DNA of 64,000 nucleotides from Periplaneta americana (GCF_040183065.1 NC_091132.1:160043602-160107601); one strand, 5' to 3'; counted from the first letter of the stretch, positions 1 through 13,921 are shown. A program made the numbers and translations. Notes: generated by a model not told the origin, from the sequence alone.

Positions 1-938
1 AAATTTGTGCAATGAAATTCTGTTTCTTTCTGTTAACGGCCCCTGGCGAACTTATTTTTTTACGGCCCTCGTAATTGCGATGGAGTGGCCAAAACTTTTA
101 TAAGCACTTCTTTTGACAATATTAACATGGTGGAAGAAAACAAATTAACATTTTTATCTGCCCACATCAGAATGTTTACTTGTTAGATTTTTTCAATAGC
201 CCTGTAAAATTTGACTTTTCTTGTCCATTTTTCTTGTTCTAGTATAACAGTGTAAGAGTTCCACACAGGCAAAGTTGTTATATAACTATGGGAAACGAAG
301 GGAATATAAAATATTTTACCAATTTTATTCAACGCACTTCCACTTTCGTGTATGGATAAAAGCAAACTATTATAATTTTTAAGTTCTAAATAATAACAGG
401 AATGCAAACCAAGAGGCACAAATATGTTACAGGAGACAATAATCCAGAATCTAGCACGGATAGGTAACTGCTAACAAATTCCATCCTCCACTGAATCATT
501 CAATTTTACAGACGAGAAGAAGAAAAATATATGTTCACTTCTAAAAAATTTCCCGACCCTTTTATTGCCAGTGACACAATGTTACATATCGTCACTGCGC
601 CTCCAAAATCGGCTAACTTATGTGCATTTAAACAATTTGTACGAGAAAGAAAAACTCATAGTCACTTTTAATTCCCTTGATTTTCAAAACTACTTTCGGT
701 ATAATTTCATCATTTCTCATGTAAGGATTCAGTGCTCGGGTTTTCCTTTCCTACGAAAATAATGCTTCTATGTGTGCTGCGAGCATTACCGTACAGCTGA
801 TATTATAGGCTACACAGCATCTTGTGACGTCAGGAGGCAGAGGGATAACTCAACCCCTTATACACAAGGCAGGCACACAGCAAGATCTCCGTCGTAGTGT
901 GTCATTGTCTGCGATTCAGTGCCTGTGTGTTAACAAAA
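1..938. other. No gene recognised
   Basis: AT-rich sequence with only short open frames that resemble nothing I know. The stretch from about 880 runs straight into the HTH-like frame that follows and may be the leader of that dead element. Confidence 0.5.
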
Positions 939-1076
939 ATGCCGTTACATTTTTACAATATCGAGTACGCAGATAAGATTCATGTTTATGGCTTTTGTGA
1001 CGGGAACGCTAATAATTCTGTGGACGACTACCGAAGAGAATATCCAGATCACAGAATGTTGTCACGTATAGTTTAA
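939..1076 (+). pseudogene. DUF4817-type N-terminal HTH fragment of a transposon
   Basis: A 45-codon frame opens at ATG 939 and reads MPLHFYNIEYADKIHVYGFC, then DGNA and a YRREYPDHR motif, before stopping. The pattern (xEYADxxxVYGxCxGNA...YRRxYPxR) is the DNA-binding N-terminal module that insect genomes carry in many copies, usually annotated DUF4817. A full module should continue through a second helix pair and into a transposase, but here the frame closes after the first half. It is therefore a relic and not a small host gene. The family name is recalled, not searched. Confidence 0.55.
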
Positions 1077-1181
1077 GTTCGCACATTTCAGTCCCCTGTG
1101 TTGCGAAGGCATATGATCTTGCAGTTGCCAACAATGAAACAGAAAAAGGCCCACGCACGAGTGGCAGTAACAAATCCAGAC

Positions 1182-1214
<33 letters not shown>

Positions 1215-1276
1215 CAATGATAATAATAATAACAATAATAATAATATTAATCATTATTATTATTATTATTATTATT
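1182..1276. repeat. (AAT)n/(ATT)n microsatellite
   Basis: Trinucleotide repeat that switches strand sense near 1248. It adjoins the 3' end of the minus-strand LINE and probably grew from its tail. A second (AAT)n run lies inside the LINE 3' region at about 1470-1512. Confidence 0.85.
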
Positions 1277-1467
1277 TATTTAATCTGGCAGAGCTAAGGC
1301 TAGTAGGCTCTCTCTTCAGCCCAGCCAGACTCTAATTCTAATTGAATACAATTGCTTACATTGTTATTACATTAATATATAGACCATAAAACAACATGAA
1401 AGTAAATAATGAAAGTTGGTAAGTAATGTTAGTGTGACAATAATAAACTTTGGTAAGAAATAGTTAC

Positions 1468-1515
<48 letters not shown>

Positions 1516-2066
1516 ATGATTTAGATATTTATCTGTGTTATAGGCCTACATAACCATTAAACATTGAGAAACCTGAAACAGCTATTATTGTTAACAAGAA
1601 TTGTTAGAAAAATATTTCGTTAGCCTATTCTTCAATTGGTTTGATGTCTGACAGTCCCTGACATTACTCGGTAGGGAATTCCAAAGTCGAGGAACAGCCA
1701 CAGTGAAAGAAGATGAATATGAGGATGTTCGGTGGGAGGGAATGGATAATTTTGAGGAGTGTTGTGATCGTGTGTCCAGGTTATGATGGGTGGATAAATT
1801 TTGAAAACGAGACTCAAGATAGACAGGAGTGGAGAAATGCAATATGTGAAAGAGAAGGGAAAGACAGTGGATTTTTCTACGATCTTCTAGACGGAGCCAG
1901 GACAACATTTTGAGGGATGGTGTTACGTGATCAACCCGGCGAATATTGCAGACGAAACGGACGCACATATTATGAATTCGTTGTAGTCTCTGCGCCGAAG
2001 TAACGCTTAGGTCAGTAAGCAGAATATCACAGTAATCGAAGTGGGGCATCACGAGTGTTTGCACTA
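1265..2066 (-). mobile_element. CR1/L2/Jockey-like LINE, 5'-truncated 3' end
   Basis: The 157-codon minus-strand frame 1591-2064 reads as the C-terminal end of a non-LTR reverse transcriptase ORF2. It has MPHFDYCDILLTDL, a QRLQRIHNMCVRF motif and the closing AVPRLWNSLP followed by LKNRLTKYFS, which is how CR1/L2/Jockey-group proteins end. About 320 bases of 3' untranslated sequence follow, ending in CTCTGCCAGATTAAATAAAT and an (ATA)n tail. Everything upstream of the last ~157 residues is missing, as in an ordinary 5'-truncated insertion. The final 3' segment resembles the one at 10600-10700 on the other strand. Confidence 0.75.
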
Positions 2067-2584
2067 CTTTTTTTTCATGGAAAAAGGTAGAAAATTCTTC
2101 AATCGCCTTAACGAGTGAACTATGTGTTTCTCAAAGTAGGGTGTGGAGAACATCGAACGATGAGGGAATGTACCCCTATCATTTGCAGCGAGTTCAGCAT
2201 CTTCAGCCAGAGCACTAAAGACATTGTGTGGGGTCTTTGAAATCTGGCTTTAATACTAATTTTTTTATGTGAGCACTAACGTCAATGTTCTTTAATGAAT
2301 TTATAGTACACCGAGTACCATTATTGTACATAATTTAAATGCTTAAACTTAAATAATGAAAATATATTCATATGACCATTATTCATCAGAATGATTCCAG
2401 AAATAACATCCTAGAATATTGCACAACTTACGTGAATCACCCTGTATATATGTAATCTTATTGCCACTATCACAAACTGAAAGATGCTGCAGGTATTGTT
2501 GTAAAAAAGACAGTGTCCGCTACAATCAAAACATAAGATAAACACTGGAAGAAGAACACACTGCATTCTTTGTGCTGCACTCAC

Positions 2585-2722
2585 CTCAGGTTCAGGTTTC
2601 ACCACAGGCAACCAAATTACCTCCGGACCTTCCTCGAATTTGATCTCTGTTGTGAGATCTTGGCTCTGGTCCTCATATTCTTCCTTTATACCAGTCACAT
2701 CCTGTTTCGAAAAATTCCGTTC
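2585..2722 (-). CDS. ZNF family second coding exon (copy 2.6k)
   Basis: The exon is bounded by a good acceptor (TTTGCACTGCAG) and donor (GAG|GTGAGT), is 138 bp long and is phase 0 at both ends. It encodes 46 residues beginning ERNFSKQDVTGIKEEY and ending VVKPEPE. It matches in length and phase the second exon of the intact plus-strand gene at 42085 and the minus copies at 21.9 and 24.0 kb. It carries three psi-K-x-E motifs (IKEE, IKFE, VKPE), the SUMO-acceptor consensus. Its third and finger exons would lie beyond the left edge of the window. Alternatively it is a spare copy left by duplication, because the intron around it is shared with the 24.0-kb copy. No break is seen in it. Confidence 0.7.
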
Positions 2723-3230
2723 CTGCAGTGCAAAGAGACGACTAAAATGAGCAATTTATTACAGGGTGTAAGAAGACGACTTCTACCTTTACAAGTTGCT
2801 CTCTATACGTGTCCGTATGCCACAGCCTGAAAACAACGGACAGTATGTGCTTCACATTACGATGAATAAGACTACAAATCATATGCAAATGCATATATTC
2901 ATGCAAAAACATTTGTTATACATGTTATTAACGTCTGTGATGATGAATACGCAAAGTTAACTGTGCATAGTTGTTTAATATTTCGGCAATTACTGCATAT
3001 AATATATTACTGTGCATTATATTTACCATATCTTCAACACTGTGTTAGATTAACAGCAATATTTGCGTAATTTAGTAAGAGAAACAATAAGACTCTGGAT
3101 TATTCCCTAGTCAGCACATAATATTTTTTGCTTGACTGTACTCGATGGCTAAAAAAAATCCCTTGTGTATGAAGGGTAAGAGTGGAAAAACCACGACTGC
3201 CCACTTTTGTTCCATTGAACTACTCAGCAA
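2723..3230 (-). repeat. Intron segment duplicated with the second exon
   Basis: This segment aligns by eye with 24056-24412 plus 25092-25165 and, less fully, with 21944-22112 plus 23540-23860. Shared landmarks are GAGCAATTTATTACAG, CATGCAAAAACATTTGTTAT and CTCTGGATTATTC. It shows that the exon copies arose by segmental duplication and not by retrocopying. Confidence 0.7.
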
Positions 3231-4071
3231 AATTCTTTTCACAAGCCACAAGTAAATGGGTACTTAAGTGGCCATTCAGACGCTCAGGTAGGCGATATGG
3301 CCCAATGAGATTATCTTTCAATCTGCAATGCCGACTTTGATATTTAGAGCGAAACTCACATGATCGCCTTAATCTGGGTTCACAGACCTCAAGTTCCGTA
3401 ACATTCGAAAATGATCAGTAGGGCGTCCTCTATTTGTTGTTTAATTCTTGCAATCTATTGCTGAATCACCCACTACATGGAGACACCCTAGTTTACAATT
3501 TCCTTTGGTTTTCCTATTAATTTCGATCTGGAATATTTCATTTTTGTAATTTTGCACCAAGTTTAGATTTTCGTATATTAATATTGATTTCTATACAGTT
3601 TATCTTCGTAAACTATGTTGTATGCTCTTTTATTTTCCTAACTGTTGTTGTCTACGAGCTTAAGATAATTATTTCTTTCTTTCTTCATCGAATATCGCTG
3701 AATCAATCCATTTCTGTAGTTTATAAATCAAACTGTGGTGAACAAAGCTGGGGGCGAAATGTCCCGATTGTGGCGGCTTCTTTCATTACGAGAAGGCTAT
3801 CAACATTCATAGCAGTGATTCACACCCTGATATACACTGAACGAAGGCAGCACAGAATTTCTCACTGAACTACGCCATGATTTCAGCGCGAGATTTAAGA
3901 TTTTCGAAAGTTTCGAAACCCATTTCGATTAGTCGAAATTCCCTAGTCAGTAATGACAGCAGATGTAACTGGGTTGTCAATGTTTGGCCCTCCAGCAGGA
4001 TTCGGAACTAGATGCAGTTTTTCAAGAGAAATGGAAAACAAATTAAGTATAAATTTTTAGAATACAGTTCC
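3231..4071. other. No gene recognised
   Basis: Nothing recognisable. Open frames are short and low in complexity. Confidence 0.5.
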
Positions 4072-4290
4072 AGAAAAATAGTTCGAAAATTTGGCATCGT
4101 GTGCATATAAAATTCAATGTCTTTTTGGATCAATATATATTTGTGAAATGACTTTCAGCAAGATAAAGTTCATCAATGGTAAACATAGATCTCGTCTGAC
4201 CAATGTGAACTTGGAAAACCTGCTGAGGATATCTGTCACAAATCAACCAGCTCGTATTGACAAAATTGTACAGGAGAGTAACAAAGCTTG
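4072..4290 (+). pseudogene. hAT transposase C-terminal fragment
   Basis: The frame ending at TGA 4288-4290 reads FGSIYICEMTFSKIKFI, then KHRSRLTNVNLENLLRI. This is the conserved C-terminal dimerisation block of hAT transposases of the ZBED/GTF2IRD2-like kind (FGSTYxCExxFSxMKxIKSxxRSRLTDxxLxxLLRI). Only the last ~66 residues remain, so it is a relic. No terminal inverted repeats could be paired with it. Confidence 0.75.
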
Positions 4291-4343
4291 ACCTTCAGCT
4301 TCACAGCAGTAAACTATATAACTGTAAGTTAACTTAAAATTAT

Positions 4344-4345
<2 letters not shown>

Positions 4346-4394
<49 letters not shown>

Positions 4395-4403
4395 GTAATA
4401 GTA

Positions 4404-4444
<41 letters not shown>
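4346..4444. repeat. (TAA)n microsatellite
   Basis: About 100 bp of nearly pure TAA with a few TAG units. The poly-leucine frame on the minus strand is a by-product. Confidence 0.95.
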
Positions 4445-4446
<2 letters not shown>

Positions 4447-4653
4447 AAAACAGTTCACTGACAGTAATCAGCCATAAATGTGTTTATCCATAAATGTAAT
4501 AAGGCTCTGTGTTACCCAGTTTGAGTACTGTGAAATTTGGCGTGGCTCTCCTACAGAGGCTGTTTCTCTTGTAATTTCTAGTGAGTACCGCTGCTCTAGA
4601 TGGACACTTGCTATATGTAATCACGATAAATCCCAAGTGAACTGATCTTTTTA

Positions 4654-4901
4654 TAGTAGCTTATTTTACGACGCTATATCAACATCTAAAGCTATTTAGC
4701 GTCTAAATGAGATGAAGGTGATAATGCCAGTGAAATGAGTCCGAGGTCCAACAACGAAAGTTACACAACATTTGCTCATATTGGGTTGAAATAAAACCCC
4801 GCAAAAACTCTCATCCTGGTAACTTGCCTCATCCGGGAATCGAACATAGGCAATTTGGTTTCGCGGCCAGACGCGCTAACCGTTACTCCACAGGTGAGGA
4901 C
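4654..4901 (-). mobile_element. tRNA-derived SINE, family 1
   Basis: Read on the minus strand, it begins with a tRNA-like head holding an A box (GTGGAGTAACGGTTAGCGCG) and a degenerate B box, then a body with GACTCATTTCACTGGC, and ends TAGCTTATTTTAC-like. The same family recurs at 8430 (fragment), 13431 (tail), 16212, 39271 (best copy), 41753 and about 47605 (fragment). This copy is diverged, notably in the B box (TTCGATTCCCG). Confidence 0.8.
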
Positions 4902-4968
4902 GAGTGAATTGATGACTGAGGGAAATGCCACATAAGGTGGGATTAAAACATATTCTTGTTACAATACT

Positions 4969-6238
4969 TACTTACTTATAAATGGCTTTTAAGGAATCCG
5001 AAGGTTCATTGCCGCCCTCACATAAGCCCGCCATCGGTCCCTATCCTGTGCAAGATTAATCCAGTCTCTATCATCACACCCCAACTCCCTCAAATCCATT
5101 TTAATATTATCCTCCCATCTACGTCTCGGCCTCCCTAAAGGTCTTTTTTTCTCCGGTCTCCCAACTAACACTCTATATGCATTTCTGGATTCGCCCATAC
5201 GTGCTACATGCCCTGCCCATCTCAAACGTCTGGATTTAATGTTCCTAATTATGTCAGGTGAAGAATACAATGCGTGCAGTTCTGCGTTGTGTAACTTTCT
5301 ACATTCTCCTGTAACTTCATCCTGCTTAGCCCCAAATATTTTCCTACGCACCTTATTCTCAAACACCCTTAACCTATGTTCCTCTCTCAGAGTGAAAGTC
5401 CAAGTTTCATAGCCATACAGAACAACCGGTAATATAACTGTGTTATAAATTCTAACTTTCAGATTTTTGGACAGCAGACTGGATGATAAGAGCTTCTCAA
5501 CCGAATAATAACACGCATTTCCCATATTTATTCTGCGTTTAATTTCCTCCCGAGTGCCATTTATATTTGTTACTGTTGCTCCAAGATATTAGAATTTTTC
5601 CACCTCTTCGAAGGATGAATCTCCAATTTTTATATTTCCATTTCGTACAATATTCTGGTCACGAGACATAATCATATACTGTCTTTTCGGGATTTACTTC
5701 CAAACCAATCGCTTTACTTCCTTCACGTAAAATTTCCGTGTTTTCCCTAATCGTTTGTCTATTTTCACCTAACATATTCACGTCATCCGCATAGACAACA
5801 AGCTGATGTAACCCGTTCAATTTCAAACCCTGCCTGTTATCCTGAACTTTCCTAATGGCATATTCTAAAGCGAAGTTAAAAAGTAAAGGTGATAGTGCAT
5901 CTCCCTGCTTTAGCCCGCAGTGAATTGGAAAAGCATCAGATAGAAACTGACCTATACGGACTCTGCTGTATGTTTCACTGAGACACATTTTAATTAATCG
6001 AACTAGTTTCTTGGGAATACCAAATTGAATAAGAATATCATATAATACTTTCCTCTTAACCGAGTCATATGGCTTTTTGAAGTCTATGAATAACTGATGT
6101 ACAGTACCCTTATACTCCCATTTTTTCTCCATTATCTGTCGAATGCAAAAAATCTGATCAATAGTCGATCTATTAAGCCGAAAACCGCACAGATGATCTC
6201 CAATAATTTCATCTACATACGGAGTTAATCTTCTTGTT
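4969..6238 (-). mobile_element. RTE-like LINE, 5'-truncated, broken
   Basis: On the minus strand the reverse-transcriptase thumb and palm appear as [60 protein letters not shown] and the catalytic YADD ([13 protein letters not shown]). The long C-terminal part follows ([57 protein letters not shown]). Two frames, 5659-6132 and 4989-5525, are separated by frame breaks. The 3' end is KP-stop and a (TAAG)n tail at 4969. Upstream of the fingers domain, and the endonuclease, are absent. Sister copies in this window are at 15261, 22317, 30098, 39652, 48000 and 63962. Confidence 0.88.
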
Positions 6239-7212
6239 ACAATGCCGAAACTAAAGTTGAATCAACAATATTTAGTCAAATTTAATCCTATTTGAGGTAA
6301 TAAAATTTGTCACGAATTTTCGAAAAGATACAGCCATAAATATGGTGTCTTTAGTGAATATTTAATAATATCAAAAATATTAAAAATGCTGATAAATTAA
6401 TACTGAACTATTATCGATATTCTTATTTGACCTCAGTATTAAACTTGTGTGACTCCTCTATTTGTTGTATTTTGTCCTTATTGATACCTGACTTTATTTT
6501 AAAATACATGGGTACTACTTAATTATTTGCAGTAAGTGTAGCAAAGCCCACGGATATGGCTAGGCATTAATAAAATTAAAATGACGTTCAAAAGAATACA
6601 ATCCATATAATTACACGAAAATAGAAATAGAATTACAACAGTTCACGGACTACTGATATAGCCAAATTTATCCATTCGCGATAATACATAGATTTTAAAG
6701 AGTGCATAATTACACGTAACATTCCAACAACTAGCAACACATCTTCACCGATAGTTGCTATCACACTGATATGAATTATGATTCAGAAATGAGAAATGCA
6801 ATAAGAGTTATTATATTTTGGTTTGATACTCTAAATCTGTATGAAGCAATTGCGACAATATGTACACGTACACCTAGCCTAAAATAAAATAAATCATTCT
6901 AAACCGTAATTGAGAATTTTAGACAAAAATACATAATTGTAACAACACTGCGAGAAAGTGTAGTTTAGCAACATTAACAGTAAGTGTAACAAGAAATTCA
7001 GTTTTCAAACTTAAAACATGAAACCTAGTAACAATTCAACAATAGAGTTCTCTGCAACATGATATAACTTGCAATAGATACTTACTCTGTCTCTATCACA
7101 GAGTGCAAGGCAGTAAAAGTACAGTACTGTTGTAAAGATGTAATGTCCTTAGAATCAAAATATAAGATAAATACTTCAAGAACAAGGTATGCATTCCTTG
7201 TGGTCCACTCAC
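6239..7212. other. Intergenic or intron; flank of the second-exon copy
   Basis: No gene. The last ~200 bases before 7213 resemble the sequence downstream of the exon at 21806 (TTCTCTGGAACATAACATGACTTG type), so this intron flank was duplicated with the exon. Confidence 0.5.
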
Positions 7213-7366
7213 CTCAGGTTCACGTTGCAATACAGCGGACGATATTGGCACGGGATCTTCCTCAAATTTCACCTCTGATGTGAGGGCATGTCCCATGCCC
7301 ACGTATTCCTCGGAGTAATAAGACATCACTTCGCAGGATTATAGCTAGCGGTCATTAAATTGTTTC
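7213..7366 (-). pseudogene. Decayed ZNF second exon (copy 7.3k)
   Basis: The donor side is good (GAACCTGAG|GTGAGT) and the last ~38 codons are clean, including EEYVGMG, TSEVKFEEDPVPISS and a REPE end. The start is damaged. From the acceptor-like GTAGTGCAG the frame runs GAA ACA ATT then two stops, and the exon would be 154 bp instead of 138, so frame is lost before the clean part. The last motif is LQREPE where its sisters have VKREPE, so the acceptor lysine is gone. An alternative acceptor near 7336 could rescue a shorter exon, but I see no strong signal. Confidence 0.65.
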
Positions 7367-8430
7367 CTGCACTACCTCCATTATGTTATAAGGTCAGGTC
7401 AGGGCTGACTAAATCGATAACAGAGTATCATCCAGATGACCGTGAAGTGATCAGACATGATCGCAACGAGTTGCATGATCGCGAATCCGCCATTTATCTT
7501 CCATTCTTCATTATTATTATTATTATTATTTACTTTTAGTATTACTAGTTTTCTGCGAATATTGTTGATTAAAAGATTCAAGATAGAGCATCCACCCTCC
7601 ACTGTAAACGCATATTGCACACTTGTATCACTTGCCAACGTCAATTACCTTGATATTGCGTAGGCTTTTTAGTATGGAATAGTGGAAATGGAATATGATC
7701 ACTTTCAAAGCTCTATGACTACCCGACTCGCCCTAATTACACATTCTTATTTGTATTCCAAACTTGTCCCGCGTGAATGAAAAACACCGCCATAGTTCCT
7801 AAATGTCCTGTAATTTGAGTGAGAGAATAAAGATGATTTCAGTGTCGCCAACACATCTAACATAATAATCCGGCCGAAGATGACATTACAACAGATTGAA
7901 TTTACCATCTCAAAACACAATTCTCCAAGAGGACTATATAGTCCTCTTGATAATTCCCTTTAAGTGACCAGCACTGACAGCGGAAGACTCGCCTTCTAAA
8001 GTACTGGCTGCTATTATCCTTCTATTTAATTTGTGGTCTGGAACTCTGTGTATGCGTTTGTGTTAAAGAGATTTGAATTTTTTTTATTTAAAATTCTTAA
8101 GGATATTCTGACTTCATGAACCTTTCAGAGAAGAGTTTCATTATGTTATATTAGAGCATAATAAAAACAGTCTTCGAAAATAATTGTAGATACCTAATAT
8201 TTACTTCTTGCTTTTAATGAATGGTCGTAGTTGATAATGGAATATGGAGCATATTGGGGCAACATTTGAACAATGTTAAGAACTGCTCCACAACATTAAC
8301 TTAACAATACCGTGAAAAGCTTAGTTAAAGTTTAATATAAGGAATTTATTAATGACATTTTTTTTCAGAAGATAAAACTAATCGGACATATAATATAGAA
8401 AAGAACAAGCATGAATTTTCGGTTATGATC
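7367..8430. other. No gene recognised
   Basis: There is a short (ATT)n run at about 7509-7530 and a hairpin around 7928-7956 (AAGAGGACTATATAGTCCTC). Nothing else is recognisable. Confidence 0.5.
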
Positions 8431-8510
8431 CTGGATTCATCTCGCTAGCATTATCACTTTGATCTTATTCAGACGCTAGATAACCATAACACTTGCCAAA
8501 TCGTTAAAAA
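8430..8510 (+). mobile_element. SINE family 1 fragment
   Basis: GGATTCATCTCGCTAGCATT and the following CAGACGCTAGATAACC match the 3' half of the SINE at 41753. There is no tRNA head. Confidence 0.6.
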
Positions 8511-9552
8511 GTTGAAAGAGTCTACTCAAAATCTATAAGAAATAGGATGTTACTGTACTTATTATACGGATTAAGGGATTTATCGATGAATGTCACGAAA
8601 ATACCTTGTTCCAGACCTCTTTCATAAGACATAACCGAATTTTGCACAAAACGGAAATCGTAAGATTAAGTGAAACTGTCAGGTACCATTACATATATTA
8701 TAAGTAATTATAGTTTCATAAAATCTTGGCCATATTTATGTTGCAAGTATCTAACTCATCTGACATCTATGACTTTAAAAGTGCTTCTCAAGACACTCTT
8801 GCAAAAACTAAACTTCAGATCTCGAGAACTGTGTGGATAAGAATTACGACTGACAAGCCTGGAGTAGTGATGACTGGAACAACTCTACAGTCATCTTGAA
8901 CTGTGGCCCGAGAGTGGTTTTCTCACCATGAAAGTGAACTTCAACAAATTGCCTCACCTCTACAGCCTTTACTTGTATCAGCAATCTTTCAGCCGGGAAG
9001 AGAGGGGATTGAGAGATAAAATGGATTACCTAAAGGATGAAACAAAACCTTTTTATAAAATCCTCATGCGATATTATTTCAAACATAATATATGTGACAC
9101 ATGAAAGGTTTACTTCAAGTAATTGAAAACATTTTATTATTTTACGGAAAATTTATTCTTGATTGAATAATAGGTTATTAATTTTTGTAGTCAAGAGTTG
9201 AAGCAAATAATCTGTTTCCATATTCATACTCATTCATTTTATTCCTCATTATACCTAGTGCAGTATAGTTCACATACCCCGTTATATTTCTTAATCTTGT
9301 AGCATAAAGCCTCAGTTCACCTTCTTTGATATTTCATTATTTTTCCACACTCATAAAGAAGCAGTACAAATAGATATAACACGATAAATACATACAATTA
9401 TGGTTACTTAATTACTTCAATAAAATTTTGACAAGTACACCGCATGACTACAAAAATGTTTTATGATCCACAATAAATCATCAATGGAAACAATGTGCAT
9501 AATTGTATATTGGCATTCTTTCATGAGTACAAACCGATTAACATATACAAAG
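8511..9552. other. No gene; possible transposase scrap near 8765-8990
   Basis: A stretch reading VWIRITTDKPGVVMTGTTLQ looks protein-like and may be the tail of an insect DDE transposase. It is interrupted and I cannot assign it. The rest is featureless AT-rich DNA. Confidence 0.35.
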
Positions 9553-10440
9553 GTTAATTAATTAATTAATTCATTCATTCATTCAGTGTTCTGCACAAAG
9601 ACAGGTCTTTCACTGCAAACCCAGCTTTCTCCAATCTTTCCCATTTACTGCCTTCCTCTTTGTCTCCTAATATGATGCATATATCTTAAGTCGTCTATTA
9701 TTTGTTACCTTCTCCTGTCCCGAACTCTTCTCCCATTCACTTCAGTCCAGTTCATGATTCAATATGTAGTTTCTTCTCAGCTAGTAACCCAACAAATTCC
9801 TTTTAATCTTTCTGATCAATTTCAGCATCATTATTTCTTCACCCACTCTTTCCAACACAGCTTCGTTTGTTAATCTCTTTGCCCAATTCACAAGTTCCAC
9901 CCTACCCCATATCAACAAATCAAATTCTTCTATTCGCTTCTCTTTACTTCATAATTATGTCCATGTTTCTGCACCATACAATGTCACACCCCAAACAAAA
10001 AATTTCACTAGTCCCTTCGTTAGTTGTTCTTCTTCTACATGAGATGTGCAGAACATGCTCCCTTTTCTATCAAAAGTTTCCTTTCCCATTGCAATTCTTC
10101 TTTCCACTTCCTGGAAGCAGCTCATGTTACTACTTACAGTACATGTACATCCAAAGTATTTGAAGCTGTCCAGGTGCCCTACTGTCTCACTTAGAATTCG
10201 CAAGTTTACTTTCCTAATTTTTTTTCCTATCACCATGGTCCTCGTCTTATTTCTATTTATCCTCGTCCCATAACACTGCTCACAGCTGTTATTTAGCTCC
10301 TTTAACATATCCATTAGCATAGTTTCCTCTTCTACTATCAACGCCATATCGTCAGCAAATCGAATGCACTTTATTCATCTTCCTCCTATTATCACTCCCA
10401 TCACGTTGTGAAAAGTGTTCCTCAAACCCAGGTTAAACTC
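9553..10440 (-). mobile_element. Second LINE family (RTE-like), 3' end, broken
   Basis: The minus-strand frame 9955-10347 reads MLKELNNSCEQCYGTRINRN, then KTRTMVIGKKIRKVNLRIL, DSFKYFGCT and VKFFVWGVTLYGAETWT. This is the part of a non-LTR reverse transcriptase just after the YADD box (here decayed to FADDMAL-like sequence at about 10348-10365). Downstream coding down to 9600 is in broken frames. It ends in an (ATTA/ATGA)n-type tail at 9555-9586. It differs clearly from the 4969 family. The 5' part is missing. Confidence 0.8.
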
Positions 10441-10599
10441 TTTCAAAATTTATGAGACAGAGTCTCTTAAGAATTCTACTTAAATGGAGATCTGGTCAGA
10501 TATAAGTAGTCTACTACATACGTAGTCTTCTAGTCGTTAACTTAACTGAAGAATATTGCTGGAAAACCTATTAAGTCTAGTGTAAATATTCGTAATTTA
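10441..10599. other. No gene recognised
   Basis: Short AT-rich spacer between two LINE ends. Confidence 0.5.
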
Positions 10600-10700
10600 A
10601 ATATGTATTGTATTGATTAAGGCTGGTTGAGTGGAAGAGAAAGCCTTATGGCCTTAACTCTGCCAGCGAAAATAAAACAATATTAATCTTATTATTATTA
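10600..10700 (+). mobile_element. LINE 3' terminus, CR1/L2-like
   Basis: GCCTTATGGCCTTAACTCTG, then CCAGCGAAAATAAAAC and an (ATT)n-like tail. It matches the 3' terminus of the LINE at 1265 in the opposite orientation. Only the end is present. Confidence 0.6.
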
Positions 10701-11029
10701 ATATTATAATTATACACTCTGAGTTGATTAGACACTATGGATAAAGAAGATATCGTACAGCCTCCAAGCTAGAAAATATACGAGTATATAGCTTCATGAG
10801 AGCAACAGTGATTGTTTCTAGTTAATTGCTAATGCTCAATTTTTTAAATAATTATTTTATCAGTATTTTCGTTCTCGTTGTAGTTTTTGTTCCCGGTTTA
10901 TTGTGGACGATATCTGAAGATTTTAGTTTACAGGACTGGGGAAAATACGTTACACAGACATTACATTACTACGTCTTTTCATCCGTATGTATGGAATATA
11001 GTTAAAGTAGTCTTAAAAAATAAACACGT
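10701..11029. other. No gene recognised
   Basis: Nothing recognisable. Confidence 0.5.
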
Positions 11030-11475
11030 TTCAGAGATATCAGACTTGAAAGGATTCTCGCCTATAAGTGTTAAAACCTATTAGGCTAACCTACAACGAA
11101 AAACCTTTACCAGAAGAATTGTATAGAAGGATTCATTAAGAAAAGCTTCCTACACCAATACTTTAGCTATACTTACTAAGCTAAACATATTTTACTGTCA
11201 CATTTACAAGGTTTCTGGTCTGTGGCAAAGATTTCATAACTTTTATAACTGTCGACTAAGGGAATCACAACCAACATCGCTTTTGAAAGTCTCCTCGCCC
11301 TCTACAAACATGCAATTTAAAAGGCTTCTAGTCAGTGTGCCGAAGGAGATCTCTATTTAGGTTTCTGGACATCGAGGAAACCTTAACTCAAACCTCACAT
11401 TTAAAATGTTTGACGGTTGTGTCCTGGCGTTCATGAATTTTTTGGTATTATAAAATCGAATAACACCACAAAACA
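11030..11475 (-). pseudogene. Decayed zinc-finger relics downstream of the finger exon
   Basis: Scattered finger linkers survive on the minus strand, for example GEN-PFKSD at about 11045-11070 and further KPF / cysteine-pair remnants near 11290-11420. None is whole and the frame changes between them. The finger exon once extended some 450 bp further, or a neighbouring array was fused and lost. Confidence 0.5.
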
Positions 11476-13225
<1,750 letters not shown>

Positions 13226-13665
13226 CTGAAGTGAATATAAAATCACTCTATAAAATAGAAAGCAACAAATACACATTCAATTTATTGAATATTCAAATAA
13301 AACAAACATATATTTATGACGCGATACATTATGATTAGAAATACAAACTTGTAATTAATTTATGAGTAATGTTGCAATTATCAGAATGTTTAAACAATTT
13401 GCACTTCACCTGTACAATGTATATTTTTTTTAGTAGGTTATTTTACGACGCTTTATCAACATTAAACAATGAATTTTATAACAATTACAAACCGTTAGAC
13501 GTCTCTTCACTACGTTTTAACTTTTATTTTTAATAAACCTCTCTGTCCAAATCAACTGCCTTTGCCTTAGTTTTTTCGAGACGAGCGAGCTATTCTATGA
13601 GATTGTTCGAAATTCGGGATGGCAAATGTGAAGGGTAATTGTTCGAAATTCGGGATGGCAAATGT
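13226..13665 (-). other. Intron 3 of the minus-strand ZNF locus, with SINE tail and tandem duplication
   Basis: It contains a SINE family 1 tail (13431-13470, TAGGTTATTTTACGACGC) and a perfect 36-bp tandem duplication, units 13603-13638 and 13639-13674 (TTGTTCGAAATTCGGGATGG and on). Confidence 0.7.
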
Positions 13666-13921
13666 GAAGGGTACACGGGTCAAACGAATAATGTCACATT
13701 TCCATTAAAGGTGAGATAGTGATCTATTTCGGTATATTACTACACAATTTTTGGACATTTCTACTTGAAATGAAGGAAAAGAGGTGTGTATCCGTGGTTT
13801 TAATTCTTCTTTACTAATTTTGGTAAAAATAACACTAAAGTTTGTAGTAATTCAGCGAATTAGATAATGACAGCACGCTTAACAGCATTGTGACATTGTT
13901 CGTTTTTCCCGTGTACCCTTC
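13666..13921. mobile_element. MITE with ~30-bp TIRs
   Basis: The left end GAAGGGTACACGGGTCAAAC is inverted at the right end (GTTTTTCCCGTGTACCCTTC), 256 bp overall. The flanks carry ATGT on both sides (13662-13665, 13922-13925), a possible 4-bp target duplication. It encodes nothing. Superfamily unassigned. Confidence 0.65.

Noticed and set aside
2961-3160. Idea that the second-exon copies are retrocopies
   Set aside because: They keep introns and splice sites on both sides, so duplication was at DNA level.
4243-4458. Poly-leucine open frame on the minus strand
   Set aside because: It is the translation of a (TAA)n microsatellite.
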